Shown piece after piece: positions 1 through 15,325 of a stretch of DNA of 64,000 bases. Origin of the DNA: Epiperipatus broadwayi (Eukaryota; Onychophora; Udeonychophora; Euonychophora; Peripatidae). The stretch's first letter is position 1. Every line of letters begins with the position of its first letter. The translations under genes were made by a program, and so were the position numbers. The stretch lies in the NCBI GenBank assembly GCA_028023455.1, contig JAQFVV010013329.1:91960-155959 (forward strand), given 5' to 3'. The notes beneath the pieces were generated by a model that was not told the DNA's origin, ran no database searches, and saw only the letters and a program-made list of their open reading frames with translations.

Positions 1-1140
1 CTTTTAATTGTTGTCTTAATTCTTTTATAAATTGTTATTAAGTTGTTTATTTTCCAATACTTTTCTCTAATAAACCATTCCAATATTATTGTTTGTATTT
101 TATACATTAATTTTTATTAGAAGTAATTTTCTTATTATAAATTTTTACTCTGCACGATCTAGGTATTCGCTTCACTTTTTTACATTTATTTAAATAATAA
201 AGAAAATATAATTTGAAATTTAATATATATATATATTGAGTATAGCCAACTTTACATGATTGTTATCTTTGATGCAGACAACGTCCTTGCAAGGTGTTAC
301 GATTAATAAAACTACTTTATTAAAGAAATGAAAAATCCTTAAACAGAAATTTGCCTAAAAACTCTTTTGTTTGTCCTAGCAGAATTTATTGATTCTGAAA
401 CAAAACAAATTGACTTTCTGCAAGTTAAAACGAATGTATATTTGTTAAACAGATCTGTGAAAAACATTTTAAATACCACTGTTGAATATTATTGGGATTT
501 TCTAAAAGTTTCAAACAAACAATGATCAAATGCGTTTGAATATAAAATAAGTGGGCTTACTAAGAAAACTAATTTTGATTGTAGAGAACAAGTCAAACAA
601 TTATTTTGATTGAAATAATTGAATCTATACATGTAATATAAATTAATTAATTTGTTATTAATATTTATAATTACCATAATATTATACCTAAAAGAGAATA
701 TATATCAGTAAATATCTGGAAAATTGAAACATGCGTATATTTATTTACAAATGTAAAAATAATTTGACTGGATATAAAATAATATATATATGTATCTACC
801 TTCAAATGATGTCTTTTAATTGGTTGAATGATTTTTGTTTAATTTTAAGACATTTTTTTAATTACTGTTAGTTTGCTTTACTTAAGATAGGGCTTTCAAA
901 TTATTTGTTATATAGTTGTTTATTGATTAATATTTGATAAATAGTTGAGTTTACTATGGACTAGGTTTGATTAAAAAAATATGATAGTCGTCCATTGAAA
1001 AAAATGTGAAATAAACTGAGCAACCACTATTAAATTATAATTTGATTATACAAAATAAACTATTAATAAACATTAACATAATGTTAATTGTGAATTAAGT
1101 ATTACACACACACACACACACATATATATAATTATCAGTG
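1..1140. other. AT-rich non-coding stretch, no gene seen
   Basis: No reading frame with recognisable protein features on either strand; the only frame longer than 60 codons (about 489-677, minus) is low complexity. A short (CA)n tract running into (TA)n lies at about 1104-1131, just before repeat R1 begins. Confidence 0.7.
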
Positions 1141-2335
1141 CTCTTTTAGTAAGCAATCTCCACCATTTTGAATTTAAAAAATGACCAAAAAAATTCGAAC
1201 TCAGGTCATGTAACTAATGTGAAAAAAAGGCCAAAATGTAAAATGTTTGCAACCCAGGTCATGTGAATATAATATCAATTAAAACCAAAAATCTGGTCAA
1301 GCAAAACTTTACAAAATAGATATGAGATCACAAATAAAAAAAAGTCAAAACATAATAAATACAGAACTCGGGTCATGTGACTATAATATCAACATTTCTG
1401 AGATCGCAAAAAATATTTAAAGTGTAAAAAGCTAACATGCATTAACTAACACATGAGATGGCATAAAAAAGCAAAAAAGGTAAATAATTTAGAAACATAT
1501 AAAAAGCATCATGTATTATTAACATATAAAAAGCATAGATATTTAAAATATATAAAAAGCTAACATGCATTATTAAATCATGCATGTTATACTATGTCTT
1601 ACATTTTCAATGTAAGCCACAAGATCATCAGTTTACCTATACATAAATGAAGTCCAATGAGCATTCATGTTTTCTGGAAAATATGTTCCACTATATTTAT
1701 AAACTAACTGAAGCTTTACATATATTTGCATGTACATGTTAAGTATTCTTAACCACTTAAACTATTTAATCTTTATTTTATGTTAAAATCTACTGGATTA
1801 CTTATTTTATAAAATGATAAATATATTTACTATTTTATTTATGTTAATTCCTTGAATGATGGAGGAAACTTGGTTGTTTATCAAGTAAAGTGTTACCCTT
1901 CTTGGTTTGTGAAGACGCAGGATATGGAGTGGAAACAAGAAGACTGCTAATTTACAGTCAAATTTTAAATAACAACAATAACTAAAAGATTTATCTGATT
2001 TTCTTAATATGCCTTATTTTTCCCATTCTGTCAAGAAAGTTACTTTTTAATTCTCAGAATTTGTATACAAAATAATTAAAAAGTGGTTTGCATATTTTTC
2101 TAAACATTTTCTAAATTATTTGTTGAGATATGATTTTATATATGTGTGACCTAACCCTAGTTTTTGCAATAGCTTTGTTATAAACTAGTAATAGAATAAC
2201 ACATTGGCCTAATTTAAACTATTCCTTATGTACCTCCAAGCTAATGATGCTATTAATAATAAAATGTTATTTTATAATAAAAAATGACATTATGTAATAA
2301 AATTCAGGGTGGAGGTTGTAATTATTATATGTCAA
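1141..2335 (+). repeat. Dispersed repeat R1, copy 1 (plus orientation)
   Basis: The segment is homologous in inverted orientation to 9697-10556: about 1441-2335 aligns along its length with that copy, including the stretch around 1600-1640 and 1760-1800. Its first ~450 bases (1141-1600) match the reverse complement of 27560-28425. The 1141-1600 part is built from repeated modules: a phrase with 'ggtcatgtgac', then 'aatctggtcaagcaaaac', then 'aaaatagatatgagatcac', separated by A-rich runs. No coding capacity is visible, so this may be a non-autonomous transposon or a decayed larger element. I do not recognise the family. Confidence 0.7.
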
Positions 2336-4215
<1,880 letters not shown>

Positions 4216-4924
4216 GTGTATTTAAAATGTATATTTCCAAATTCGACCAACTACAACTTAAAGTGAACAAATGGATGGAAAAATCTTTTGTTGATATAAA
4301 TTCAAAAGGGAATCCTCTTTAATATATATATATTAATAAAGTAAAATTTTAGATTCCTCTAGAAGTCAACAATAACCCATCCAGGTGATCTCATCTCAAG
4401 TAAGATTTTTACATATATAATATTGAGAGTAAGACTTTGAGTCAATATACTAATCAATGTTACTAATCTTTTCTTGTAGTTTTATTTATTCTGAATATAC
4501 GATTAATCCTTCCAAATAAATGGTCTTTAGCTATCATTAATTTCTACCATAACCTTAACCGACATATAGATAAATGAGAGTGGGCAGTTATAATGATAAT
4601 ATATTTAATTTAATGTATAAATACTGTAACAATTATTTTAATGGGTAGTTTTATAAGTAATGAACTTTTATTATGATTTTCTCTATCCTGTGTTCAGTAT
4701 ATATTTAATGAATCAGAGAATAATGTTGTATCTAATAGGAGTCGACTATTGCGTTTTTATTTCTTGTATGAAGTCACCAAGATGATAAAGAAACCATTAG
4801 TTTTTTTTTTTTTTAATTATAACTAAATATTAATCTATCTTATTATTTCTTGCTTGTAAATAGTGATATTTTATATATATTGTTAATAAATTAGTTGTTT
4901 AAATCAATCTGATCTCTGTTTGGT
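4216..4924. other. AT-rich non-coding stretch
   Basis: No gene, RNA or repeat structure recognised beyond short poly-T (about 4801-4814) and TA runs. Confidence 0.6.
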
Positions 4925-5125
4925 CATCACCATCATCACTATGCATTTATATCAACAGATGTTCATCATCATCACATAATGCTTTTACATTACTATAGGT
5001 TTAGTGATGATCATCATCACATTATCAATTTACACTATTATAGGTTTGATGATCATCATCATCACTAAATATTGCTTTAATAAATAATTGATCATCATCA
5101 GTATTTTCCTATAACTATGTTTATA
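4925..5125. repeat. Degenerate minisatellite built on CATCATCAC
   Basis: A phrase of repeated CAT/ATC trinucleotides followed by 'acactattataggttt' recurs at a spacing of about 50-60 bases (three to four degenerate units). Tandem array; no function inferred. Confidence 0.65.
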
Positions 5126-6034
5126 CATAAGCCTAATTTAGTTTAAAATTGAGTAGGTCCATCCTTGAAGAGAGTTGATTGTAAGAACTCCCTGAGTTCG
5201 AATTCCATGGTGTAATGGGAATTAAAAGGGAGATGTATGAACATGTGCTGTTCTAGGTTACATTTAAACATTTTAAAGTAGATTATGGGATAGTATATTA
5301 AAGGTACATGTGACTTGGAACTGGGCATTTCATTTTGACATCTGTAGCATCCTATTTGAAGGCTCAGATCTGATAGTAGTGAAATGTGCTCCCTTTATTA
5401 TCTGTCATTGCTCATTCTGAAACATCTGACACACCCAAATGTGTTGTCGAATCATAAAATTATGATATGACTTGTTGTAGTAGGTTGACACATTTCATTC
5501 AAGTTATCCAATTACTTAGTCATATGTGTGTCATCATATGGTGTACATCATGATCCTGTTATATATGGCACCAGTAACTTTGGGGTGGCGGGTTCCATTG
5601 TATCTGGCACACAATGTGTTAGGCATGAAGATGTTACTGTTGATAGAAATGTCCAAGTGTATTTTCAGACTGGGACATCTGGGTATGGCTGTCCATTGTA
5701 TCTGATGCCACAACATGGTATGGCAGGTAAGGTTAATAGTGTTGTCCCATTATAATATATATATATATAAATATATATATAATCACTATATTTTGTCTAG
5801 AGAGAGTTATGTCAATTCCTATTTAGACTTGTGTCTCTTATATATAAGTATTTCTACTAAGCCTTGATTACAATTAATTATTCATTTTGTTATTACACAA
5901 ATATTTTAATATAAAAGTTGAGTATATAATCCAGCTCAAATAACTTAGATTGAACATGGCTTTGAAGAGTATTTTCAGACTAATGCTGAATACTGTACTA
6001 TGTGGAGGTAGAGTTGGCTGCTCTAGATTTGCCA
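5126..6034. other. GC-richer unidentified segment, probably an old repeat
   Basis: This is less AT-rich than its surroundings. At about 5190-5210 a 'gagttcgaattcc' phrase resembles a pol III B-box, but I cannot build a convincing tRNA head upstream. Within 5580-5740 the phrase 'tccattgtatctg' occurs twice about 98 bases apart, suggesting degenerate tandem units. Frames of 60-75 codons exist on both strands at 5528-5755, with no motif. I do not recognise the family. Confidence 0.4.
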
Positions 6035-7036
<1,002 letters not shown>

Positions 7037-8494
7037 TACCAAGTGATTCATTATTATTTATAAAGTAGGAGTTCAAAACAGCACACAGAAAGATAACACT
7101 ATAAAATAAATAAAGATATTTAAAATATTATCTTCTTGAAAATATAATGAAATTAAGTGATCACTGTTTTGAAGCACTGGCATATAATGTAGTATTTAAA
7201 AACTACAATAATAAAAAAAGAAATATCTAAACATAACCACAGTAATGTAATTTAAATTATGAAAATATTAAATTCATTTTCTAAATGGAAATAAATTACA
7301 AGTTAGGCAGGTCAATTATCAATTTTAGAAATGATTAATTTAAATAAAACTTGATACATTATTATTTTAAACATTAAGAACATATTTAACCTGTAGTTAC
7401 ATTAGTTACAATTAGTTAATTACATTTTTATACTCTCAGCTAGCTTGGTTTATAATTTTAGAAATTGAATAAGAATTGCATAGAGCTCTGCAGTTTTGAA
7501 TTAATTTACTGGTCATTATTTAGCTGGAATGTAGGTGCTTAAGTTGCAGGTTTGTTGAGCTTTTTTCATGGTAAGCTGATGTCATCATCTTTTTTCTAAT
7601 CAATTAGGATATGCATCTTCTAAACATGTTCTGGTTATTGCAGCATTGGATGGGAACAAAGCACCCCATTCACCTCATTGAGAAACAACAAAGACTGCCT
7701 TTCTAGCCATACATTTAAAAAAATTAAATGGGTGTGAATTCTGGTAGTAACTGCTTTAATAAAAAATGTTGTCCAGAATATTTTAAGCCTAAAATATAGC
7801 CTACTTATACATTCTACTTTACAAGCACTTACACTTTTTGAATTTACTTTGCCTTACAACCCATTAACAATTTTGATTTCAAATCTATTCTTTTGATATC
7901 TGAGTCATTATGACTTTCCCTTAGGCTATCAAATAGTGTCAGTTAAGTGATTTTACTGTAAGATCATTTTATTATAAACAATTTGAATTATCAATTAGCA
8001 CAATTTTAGAATATCTTTTTTTTTTTTTTTACTAAAGGTGTGGCAGTTTAATTTAAATTCTTGTTCACAACAAAATACTGTTTTAATTACTAAACTAAAA
8101 CTTTTTACTTTTAATTACTAAAAATAAAAAATAAAAAATATTTTAATATATTTTAATCATGCCTTCCCTATATACATTATAATACAGGTTTGATTATCTA
8201 TCTACATATGAATTGATAATAATAAAAAATAATAAATTTATTTTAAAATTAATTCTATACTCAAACATTTTTTATTAAATATTAAATATTATGAGATATT
8301 GATATGCTATAATTTTATTAATCCTGTCTAATTATAGTGTTCTTTTCTATGTAGATAAATAGTGCTGTTTGGACAGCTATGATAATAGATTTTAACACTT
8401 GATTTTATATGAGATTTAAATATTTAAATAAGGATAAAACCTAGCACAGATGAGTAGATTATCAGGTTGTTGGTGAAATGGTAAGGGATTGGAA
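7037..8494. other. AT-rich non-coding stretch
   Basis: No gene recognised. A somewhat GC-richer patch at about 7500-7720 has no long frame. Confidence 0.55.
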
Positions 8495-8844
8495 GGTTAG
8501 CATCTCAATATGGACATTAATCAGGAATTTAAAAATGTGCCCATTGTGATACTATATCTATATAGCTTAAATCACAATACCCACCAAATATATACAATGA
8601 ATTCAGGATTGCATTATCAGTCTATTTCAGAAATAATCCACTTCCAAAGCTACCATAAATATAATTTATTAAATTCCAAATACTAAATTATAAAATAAGT
8701 ATTGTGTGCAAGTACTTAATTAAGATATTTATTTATTGATCATGTAAAACTCTCCATACAGTAGTTCCACCATGTGCTAACCAGAGTAATCAATGGATGC
8801 CAGAAGACTTGTGCATCAAATCTCCATCTAGTGCTTACTCATCC

Positions 8845-8895
8845 AATATCCCCAGAGTAGTTTCTGGCTTGTGGCCTTTGTCAGTGAGGAGCCTT
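8845..8895 (-). ncRNA. Hammerhead-ribozyme-like motif, damaged core (minus arm)
   Basis: Read on the minus strand, the core is CTGACAA (8884-8878), then a GGCC/GGCT-type stem II with an ACAA loop. Next comes GAAAC (8864-8860), a two-base stem III loop (TA) and CTC at the cleavage site. The stem I strand 'ggctcctca' (8893-8885) pairs with 'tggggat' after the site, giving the same inner stem I as the intact ribozyme at 48548-48603. Against the CUGANGA...GAAA...GUC consensus, G8 is changed to A and the GUC triplet to CUC. It is therefore expected to be inactive. The shared stem I sequence supports common descent from a PLE ribozyme. Confidence 0.55.
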
Positions 8896-8920
8896 ATATC
8901 TGACAGCAATGCACCTAGAT

Positions 8921-8960
8921 CTGATGAAGGCCACAAGCCAAAAACTAGTCTCGGGATATT
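8921..8960 (+). ncRNA. Hammerhead-like motif, opposite arm, incomplete
   Basis: On the plus strand CTGATGA (8921-8927) is intact. It is followed by the same stem II, then AAAAC where GAAAC is expected (G12 changed to A), loop TA and an intact GTC (8948-8950). The bases just upstream do not pair with those after GTC, because the palindrome centre cuts off stem I. The two arms have complementary losses: each keeps core positions the other has lost. Confidence 0.45.
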
Positions 8961-9696
8961 GGATGAGTAGGCACTAGATGAGGATTTTATGCACAGGCCT
9001 TCTGGCATCCATTGATTACTCTCATTAGCACAAAGTGACACTAATGTATGGACATTTTTACCTGTTTAATAACAGTTATGTGCTAGCATAAGAGATGATT
9101 ATCAAGTGATGTTTAGTAGTTTAATTATTTATTCGCTTAAGTAGGGGTGCTCATGGTCTCTCTCTATAAATAATGTGATTTATAAAGTTATTTTTGATTT
9201 CGCTGCTATGTGATATGTTAGGCACATCCTCAACCATTATATAAATTAAAGGAATAAATATTATTTAAGAAAAAATAAAATCTTTACATTTATTTAAAAT
9301 ATATTTTTCTCTTTATTTGTTGCTCATGTCAATGGTAATAGATATATAGATTGGTGTGTTAAATTTCAAGTCATCTTATGTAATCAAGAGACAGAATATC
9401 ATTTATTCTTGCAGAATGCCCTCATATTTTTAAAAGAGAGAACATATGCACCCCTAGTTAACCAAATAAAGAATTCTATGAATTAAAAAACCATGTACAT
9501 TACTTATTTTATACTTTAATACTTCAAATTTAATAATTTATATTCATGTTAGGTTTGGACATGGATTATTTCTGAAATAGGCTGATAATGCAATCCTACA
9601 TTTATTGTACATATTCAGTCGGGATTGCTGTTTAAGCTATATAGAAGTAGTATTGTAATTGGTACAACTTTAAATACATGATTAATGTCCGTGTTG

Positions 9697-10556
9697 ACCT
9701 ATAATTATTATAGCCTTCACTCTGGATTTTATTACAGAATGTCATTTACTATTACAAAATATCATTTTATTATTAAAAGCATCATTAGCTTGGCTGTGCA
9801 TAATGAATAGTTTAAATTAGGTCAATGTGTTATTCTATTACTAGTTTATAACAATGTTATTGCAAATACTTGGATTAAGTCACACACATATGAAATCATA
9901 GCACAACAATTAATATAGAACATGTTTAGAAAAATATGTGAGCCACTTTTTAATTATTGAGTATACAGATTCTGAGAATAAATAAAAATAACTTTCTTGA
10001 CATAATGCTGAAAATAAAGCGTATTATAAAAATCATTTAATTTTTTTAGTTATTGTTGTTATTTAAATTTGATTCTAAATTAGCAGTTTTCTTGACTCCC
10101 CTTCATCTCCTGGGTCTTTGCAAGCAAAGAAATGTGAACACATTATTCACTGGATTAACATAAATAAAATAGCAAATATAATTCTCATTTTATAAAATAA
10201 TTAAGCCAGTAGATTTTAACATAAAATAAAGATTAAATAGTTTAAGTGGTTAAGAATACTTAACATGTACATGTAAATATATGTAAAGTTTCAGTTAGTT
10301 TATAAATATAGTACAACGTATTTGCCAGCAAACACAGATACTCACTGGACTTCATCGATGTGTAGGTAAACTGTTGATCTTGTGGCTTACATTGAAGAGG
10401 TATCACATGATGTAACTTGCATGATTTAATAATGCATGGTAGCTTTTTATATTTTAAATGTCTATGTTTTTTTATATGTTAAAAATATGTGATGTTTTTT
10501 TTTATATGTTTCTTTATTATTTACATTTTGGCTTTTTTATTATGTGAACTCAGATA
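9697..10556 (-). repeat. Dispersed repeat R1, copy 2 (minus orientation)
   Basis: The reverse complement aligns with about 1441-2335. Diagnostic shared stretches include the paired segments near 10230-10300 and 1740-1800, and the 'gtaagccacaagatca' phrase near 10380 and 1612. It ends near 10556, where copies 1 and 3 continue with their modular A/T-rich part, so this copy is truncated. Together with copy 1 it forms an inverted pair about 7.4 kb apart. Confidence 0.75.
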
Positions 10557-11486
10557 TATTTATATATTGTAACCGCAACTCTCATTAGATGAGATATGAG
10601 GAGACAGCTAATAAAAATATAATAAAATGTAAATATTTTACCTGGCACCAAATTGCAATATGTAACCTCAAATATAGCATCCACCCAAGATTATCATCAC
10701 TTAATAAATGGGACGTCTGTGGAGGAAGTAAGTTATTTAATTTTTTCCAAAGGTAAAATATAATCTTAGTAATATTTTAAATTATAAATAATATGTTAAG
10801 TTCCTAGTTTTGAATTCAATAATTATTACACAAATAAATTCATGATAAATTATTTAGAAATGTAAGCAGCTTTTCTCCACAAGCCCATCTAATTATATGA
10901 TCTATAGTGGCAACTACAATAATGTTATTATTTATTTTTCATGTGTGACGAATGGAAATTGGATCAGTAATTCATGCAGAGATCTCATAAAACTATACTA
11001 ATACAAATTATTAAAATCTTATGTCTTAACTACAACAAAGTAGAAATTTTTACTCCCCCCCTCCATTATAAATAAATTAATTATCTCTTCATTCTCCACA
11101 TTGATCACTCTCCTCAGTTACAATTATTTTAATCCTGAATATTAGTATTTATGTCCTCCATCCGATCTCCCAAATTATGTGTCTTTAATGCTATACCACA
11201 TGCACACCCAGAAGTGTAATGTACCATTTTTCAACTCAAACATTCTGGATTATCTATCACTCTAATAATGACAATGTTATTCTCTAAAATTTTACCATCA
11301 TCATTGTTCTTGATCTCAGCGTCTTGACCTGTGGTAAAGTGCAACAATCAATCACTTTTCAATTCACTGCTGATTTTTGGACATGATACCAGTAAATACA
11401 AATTGAATAGTTATATGCTTATTTAAAGCTAAGGCCTACTTCTACTGGTGCTAATAATAGAACTCATCATTATCATCATCATTTTA
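10557..11486. other. AT-rich non-coding stretch
   Basis: No gene recognised. A short CATCATCATC-type run at about 11464-11480 leads into the compound microsatellite that follows. Confidence 0.6.
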
Positions 11487-11764
<278 letters not shown>

Positions 11765-11981
11765 TGTAGTGCAGTGGTCCTGCTGTCAATACGTAGGAAC
11801 AAACTTACAAAAGCTTGTGAATGTACTTCATTAAAGGCAAACATAATCTAATTATTAGTTTAAAAATCTTATAATTTTGAAAATTATAATCGATTTTTAG
11901 ATTATAGAAAAGACGCTGTTAACAAAGGAAGTTTTTTTTTTATATTATTTTGTCCTAAGAAAATCTAGCCATCTAGTTGAA

Positions 11982-13120
11982 ATGGCGTCTGCAGATAACA
12001 ATTGCATTGTTAGTAAAATAAATAACAATACAAATGTCAAATCAGTTGCAGAAGCCAGAAAGAAAAAAAATCTTATGAAAATATTGCTGCAATAAAACCA
12101 CAAAAAGCAATATTAGAAAATATTATACAGCAAGAGAACAAAAAAAAAATATGGAGGGAAAGGACAAATAGGCAGATTTAGGAGAGCCAATTCATTAGAA
12201 ATTTTTGAACTAAGTTTAGAAAATGAAGTTGAGACACTTAATCATTTAGCAGAACAAACTGAAGATAATTGGACAGAAGAAGAAATTCAAGAAATCAACA
12301 TCCAGTTTAATAACACAATACCAAACAAGTTATATGAATCTTTTAAAAAAGTATTTTCTAATAAATCATTAGTGCTTGCTATTACACATAGAAATCTAAC
12401 ATTATATAAATTTCACAAAGAGTTATTATATCAAAAACTAACATAAGAAAACTTATGGGATTCAATCTCAGAAATAGGTGAACATTCAAACTTGTGATAC
12501 ATAGCTATACAATTTTTCAATGAAAATCAAAAAATGAGATTTAAATCACAAATAAAAACAATTGGTGGATACATAATGATTATTGTTGATGAAAATCTGC
12601 AAAATTATTGCTCACAAATCATTAAAAATGCATATTTTGGAGTTAGCATTCGTAAATTCAAAAGTATGGTCCAACCATTTGGGCATGCAATATACATCAA
12701 ATCTTGTGCAATGACACCAACACTTATATACATCAACAGTTATCATTTTAAGATAAAGCTGCACCAGCATATTAAACCAGAAGAAATTCCAAGGCAAATT
12801 ATGGATCAGGAAACATTGTTATACTTAAACATTAAAGGGCTAAGACCACAATGTTTTGGCTGTGGAGAAAGAAGCCATTTGATTATAGACTGCCCAAAGA
12901 ACATTATAGACTGTCCAAAGAACAGAAATAACAAAGGATTTGATTTATTAGAAGAAAGACTAGAAAAGAAAACAAGCTATAAACACAAGAGATGTAAAGC
13001 AAATACTGGCATCGGATGTGGGAACTCAGGGAAGTGAAAAGGAAAAAAAAAAATAATACAAACACATATGAAAACAAATAAGCAAGAAAATGAAACTGAA
13101 AATGTAAATAATGATGATAG
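11982..13120 (+). pseudogene. LINE-A ORF1 (RNA-binding, zinc-knuckle), 5' part
   Basis: The start is taken at ATG 11982, the first in-frame methionine after the leader; it opens MASADNNC. The frame is soon broken by a stop and a frameshift around 12080-12160. The best preserved part is 12534-13037 (167 codons). It has an RRM-like strand-rich region and then, near residues 107-120 of that frame, CFGCGERSHLIIDC, a CX2CX4HX4C zinc knuckle, followed by a duplicated 'IIDCPKN' peptide and a lysine-rich tail. ORF1 proteins of this kind bind the element's RNA and chaperone reverse transcription. The PLE1 insertion at 13120/13121 interrupts the acidic C-terminal part, which continues at 17022. Confidence 0.7.
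13107..13120 (+). repeat. Left target-site duplication of the PLE1 pair
   Basis: aataatgatgatag is repeated exactly at 17008-17021. The two copies bracket the whole inverted PLE1 pair. Only one copy is needed to make LINE-A ORF1 continuous. Confidence 0.85.
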
Positions 13121-13206
13121 TTAAAATTTTACTTCATTAACGCTTAAATAAATTAGTATATATATATATATATATGCTCTATATATATTTAAGCATATAT
13201 ATATTT

Positions 13207-13242
<36 letters not shown>

Positions 13243-13394
13243 GCTCTGTGCACAGTTAATGAAGCTATTAATAAATTGTCAAAATTTTTACTGCCAAGCA
13301 CTTTCAGGACAGTCTACAGTCCCATATTCATGGTGAGTTATTCTGTTAATAACTGTAAAACTATGCAAATTTTATGCAAATTTCTATGCAGATA

Positions 13395-15325
13395 TTACGT
13401 GGACCATTTACAAGATAGGGAATAGCAGGCCTCTCTTCTGTTGATTGCCGATGGGTCAGCCGCAATGAAGTAAGCTTCCATAACTTTACGTTTGGTGTCG
13501 TTTGTTTCAGAGCAAACAACACTGGCTGTGGTAGGTAGAAAAGCATGTCCAGAGTTTCTTTCGTGTTCGACAAAAATCGAATTACCTTCACACTTTGTTT
13601 TGGTTTTATTGTAAAGGTATCGGTGTTGAGCTACTCTGGTGGCAATGTTAGTTTTGGTCTCTCCATAATATGTTGCCATGCAATTTCTTTGGGGGCAGGT
13701 AATTTTGTACACAACTTGAGGGGTGAGTTCAGGTTTGATCCTGTCTTTGGTATTATTTATCAGTCTATTGGTGTTGGGAGGTGAATGGAAAGTGACTTCA
13801 AAGTCACATGATAGTTGATTGATAAGGCTTTTAGCTGTAGAGTGAACGTATGGGATTAAGATTCTTGGTTTGTTTTCTTTCTTGTGGTTGTGGTTTATTT
13901 TATAGAAAAAATTGTTGACTTTTCTGTTGATGGATGAATAAGTGTGTCTAATTTTCCTTAAATCAGTTATATAATTGATGAGATTTTTTCTTTTATCTGC
14001 CTCATATTTGCACAAGTTATGGTTCCTAAAATTGGGGTTTGTCAAGTCTCTTACTTCCAAAGGTTTGACTACCATTTGGTAGTCCAGCTTATCTATGTTT
14101 TTGCTAACACATATGTCAAGGTATTTGACCTGTTTGTCTTGGTTTTCCCAAGTAGTAGTAAAAGTAAATTTGGTATTATTATGGAAGCTATTGTAAAGGT
14201 TAGAGATGATGTCTTCTGGGGCAGCAACGAATATGTCATCAATGTAGCATGTATATATCATATGTGGGGTTGACATGAAAAGTGCAGGTAGTATTAGCTT
14301 CTCGTAATGGTCAAGTACAATGCTTGCTGTTATAACACTAAGTGGGAGGCCCATCAGCCATCCATTGTTCATACTAAACCATTTATCTCTGAAAACAGCA
14401 GTTATATTTAAATCAAGCCATTTTAAAAAATCGATGATGAATTTGGCACGTGTAGGTGGGCAGTTTCTTGCAATTAATTTATTGTTGACTATTTTGATAG
14501 ATTGTTTATGGTCAATGGAGCCATATAGCTCTGCCACATCAAATGATGCAATTTTAAAATTAGCTGGTATAAACGCATGTTTAATTTTTCCTACAAACAT
14601 GAAAGATGATTTAATGGTGTAATCGCCAAAGCCTAATATATCAATAAGCCAGAGATTGACCAAAACTGCCATGTTGAAATAGTGTGCCTTGCCAAAATCA
14701 ATCATAAGTCTCAAAGGTTTATCAGCTTTGTGCAGCTTAATGTTAGCAAAGATTCTAGGAGGAGAAGAGGTTGACGGGTATATACGATGGTATTCGGCTT
14801 TTGTAAAGACGCTGTCATGATTTATTCATAGTATATTGAATATAAATCTGTCTCTGTTAAGCCTATTGTTAAATTTATTTAGATTTACAAATTTTAATTT
14901 TTCGATTTGTGTATTAATCTTAATATTATATTCATCGTCATCTATCAATACAAATCTGTTCCCCTTGTCTTCTTTTAAGCAAATGATGGAATTATCCGCT
15001 AGAAATTGATATGTGTTAGTGATTTTCTTGTTCCAATCATTAGGATAATTGTTTAGCTGCTTATTCTTGATAGTTTTTGCTATCCATGCAATAATTTGTT
15101 CCTTTAGTGGGTTGTCCATTAAAGCTGTTTCGACATCAGCAATGATTCCCATTTTGGAATTCTTTCAGCATCCACCTATGAATTTTGGACCTAATTCAAA
15201 AACTTCCTTAATCAAGTGTGGAATGTTTGAGTTTGTAAGGTTGACAAAATTATTGCTATTGAGCGCATCAAATTGAATATTTTGCTCTTTTGCTAAAAAA
15301 ATTATTTTATTATTGAATTTCTTGA
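13395..15325 (-). pseudogene. PLE1 minus-half polyprotein (RT + GIY-YIG endonuclease)
   Basis: One reading frame runs from about 15325 to the stop at 13395 and is interrupted only by TGA near 15153-15164 and TGA at 14826-14828, with no frameshift: about 640 codons. Upstream parts show the PLE-type N-terminal phrases LGPKF and KEDKGNRFVLIDDDEY. The RT palm follows, with FDVAELYGSID (motif A region), GLPLSV and CYIDDIFVAA (catalytic YIDD). Near the C terminus, YYGETKTNIATRVAQH and the later MEAYFI match the GIY-YIG core with its Arg and Glu. Both stops could derive from CGA by CpG decay. Relative to the plus half it lacks 16 codons after LTNP. It should be non-functional as it stands, but it is a young copy. 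Confidence 0.85.

Larger units (their letters stand above)
8495..9703. mobile_element. Nested inverted-repeat element, probable PLE terminal dimer
   Basis: Two sets of inverted arms are visible. The outer arms are about 8495-8703 and 9505-9703. The inner arms are 8745-8884 and 8921-9060, about 140 bases each, separated by a 36-base spacer. The inner arms are closely complementary apart from scattered substitutions. Each carries a hammerhead-like core (separate entries), a feature known from the pseudo-LTRs of Penelope-like elements. About 400 extra bases (9061-9504) sit in the right half only, so the inner and outer palindromes have different centres. No RT frame is present, so PLE identity rests on the ribozyme motif and on the head-to-head arrangement seen in the three larger PLE loci here. 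Confidence 0.55.

Noticed and set aside
5528-5755. 75-codon frame in a GC-richer patch
   Set aside because: No motif, an opposing frame of similar length on the other strand, and internal repeats suggest non-coding repeat DNA.
12612-12797. Minus-strand frame over LINE-A ORF1
   Set aside because: It is a shadow of the zinc-knuckle ORF1; similar shadows occur at 13545, 14019, 14320, 15869, 16406, 51068, 51634, 52057 and 53199.
13240-13340. Hammerhead-like text near the PLE1 3' ends ('gtcctgaaagtgcttgg' on the minus strand, and 16866-16905 on the plus strand)
   Set aside because: CTGAAAG does not fit CUGANGA, no GAAA follows a proper stem II and no NUH site is placed correctly; a very decayed relic cannot be excluded.
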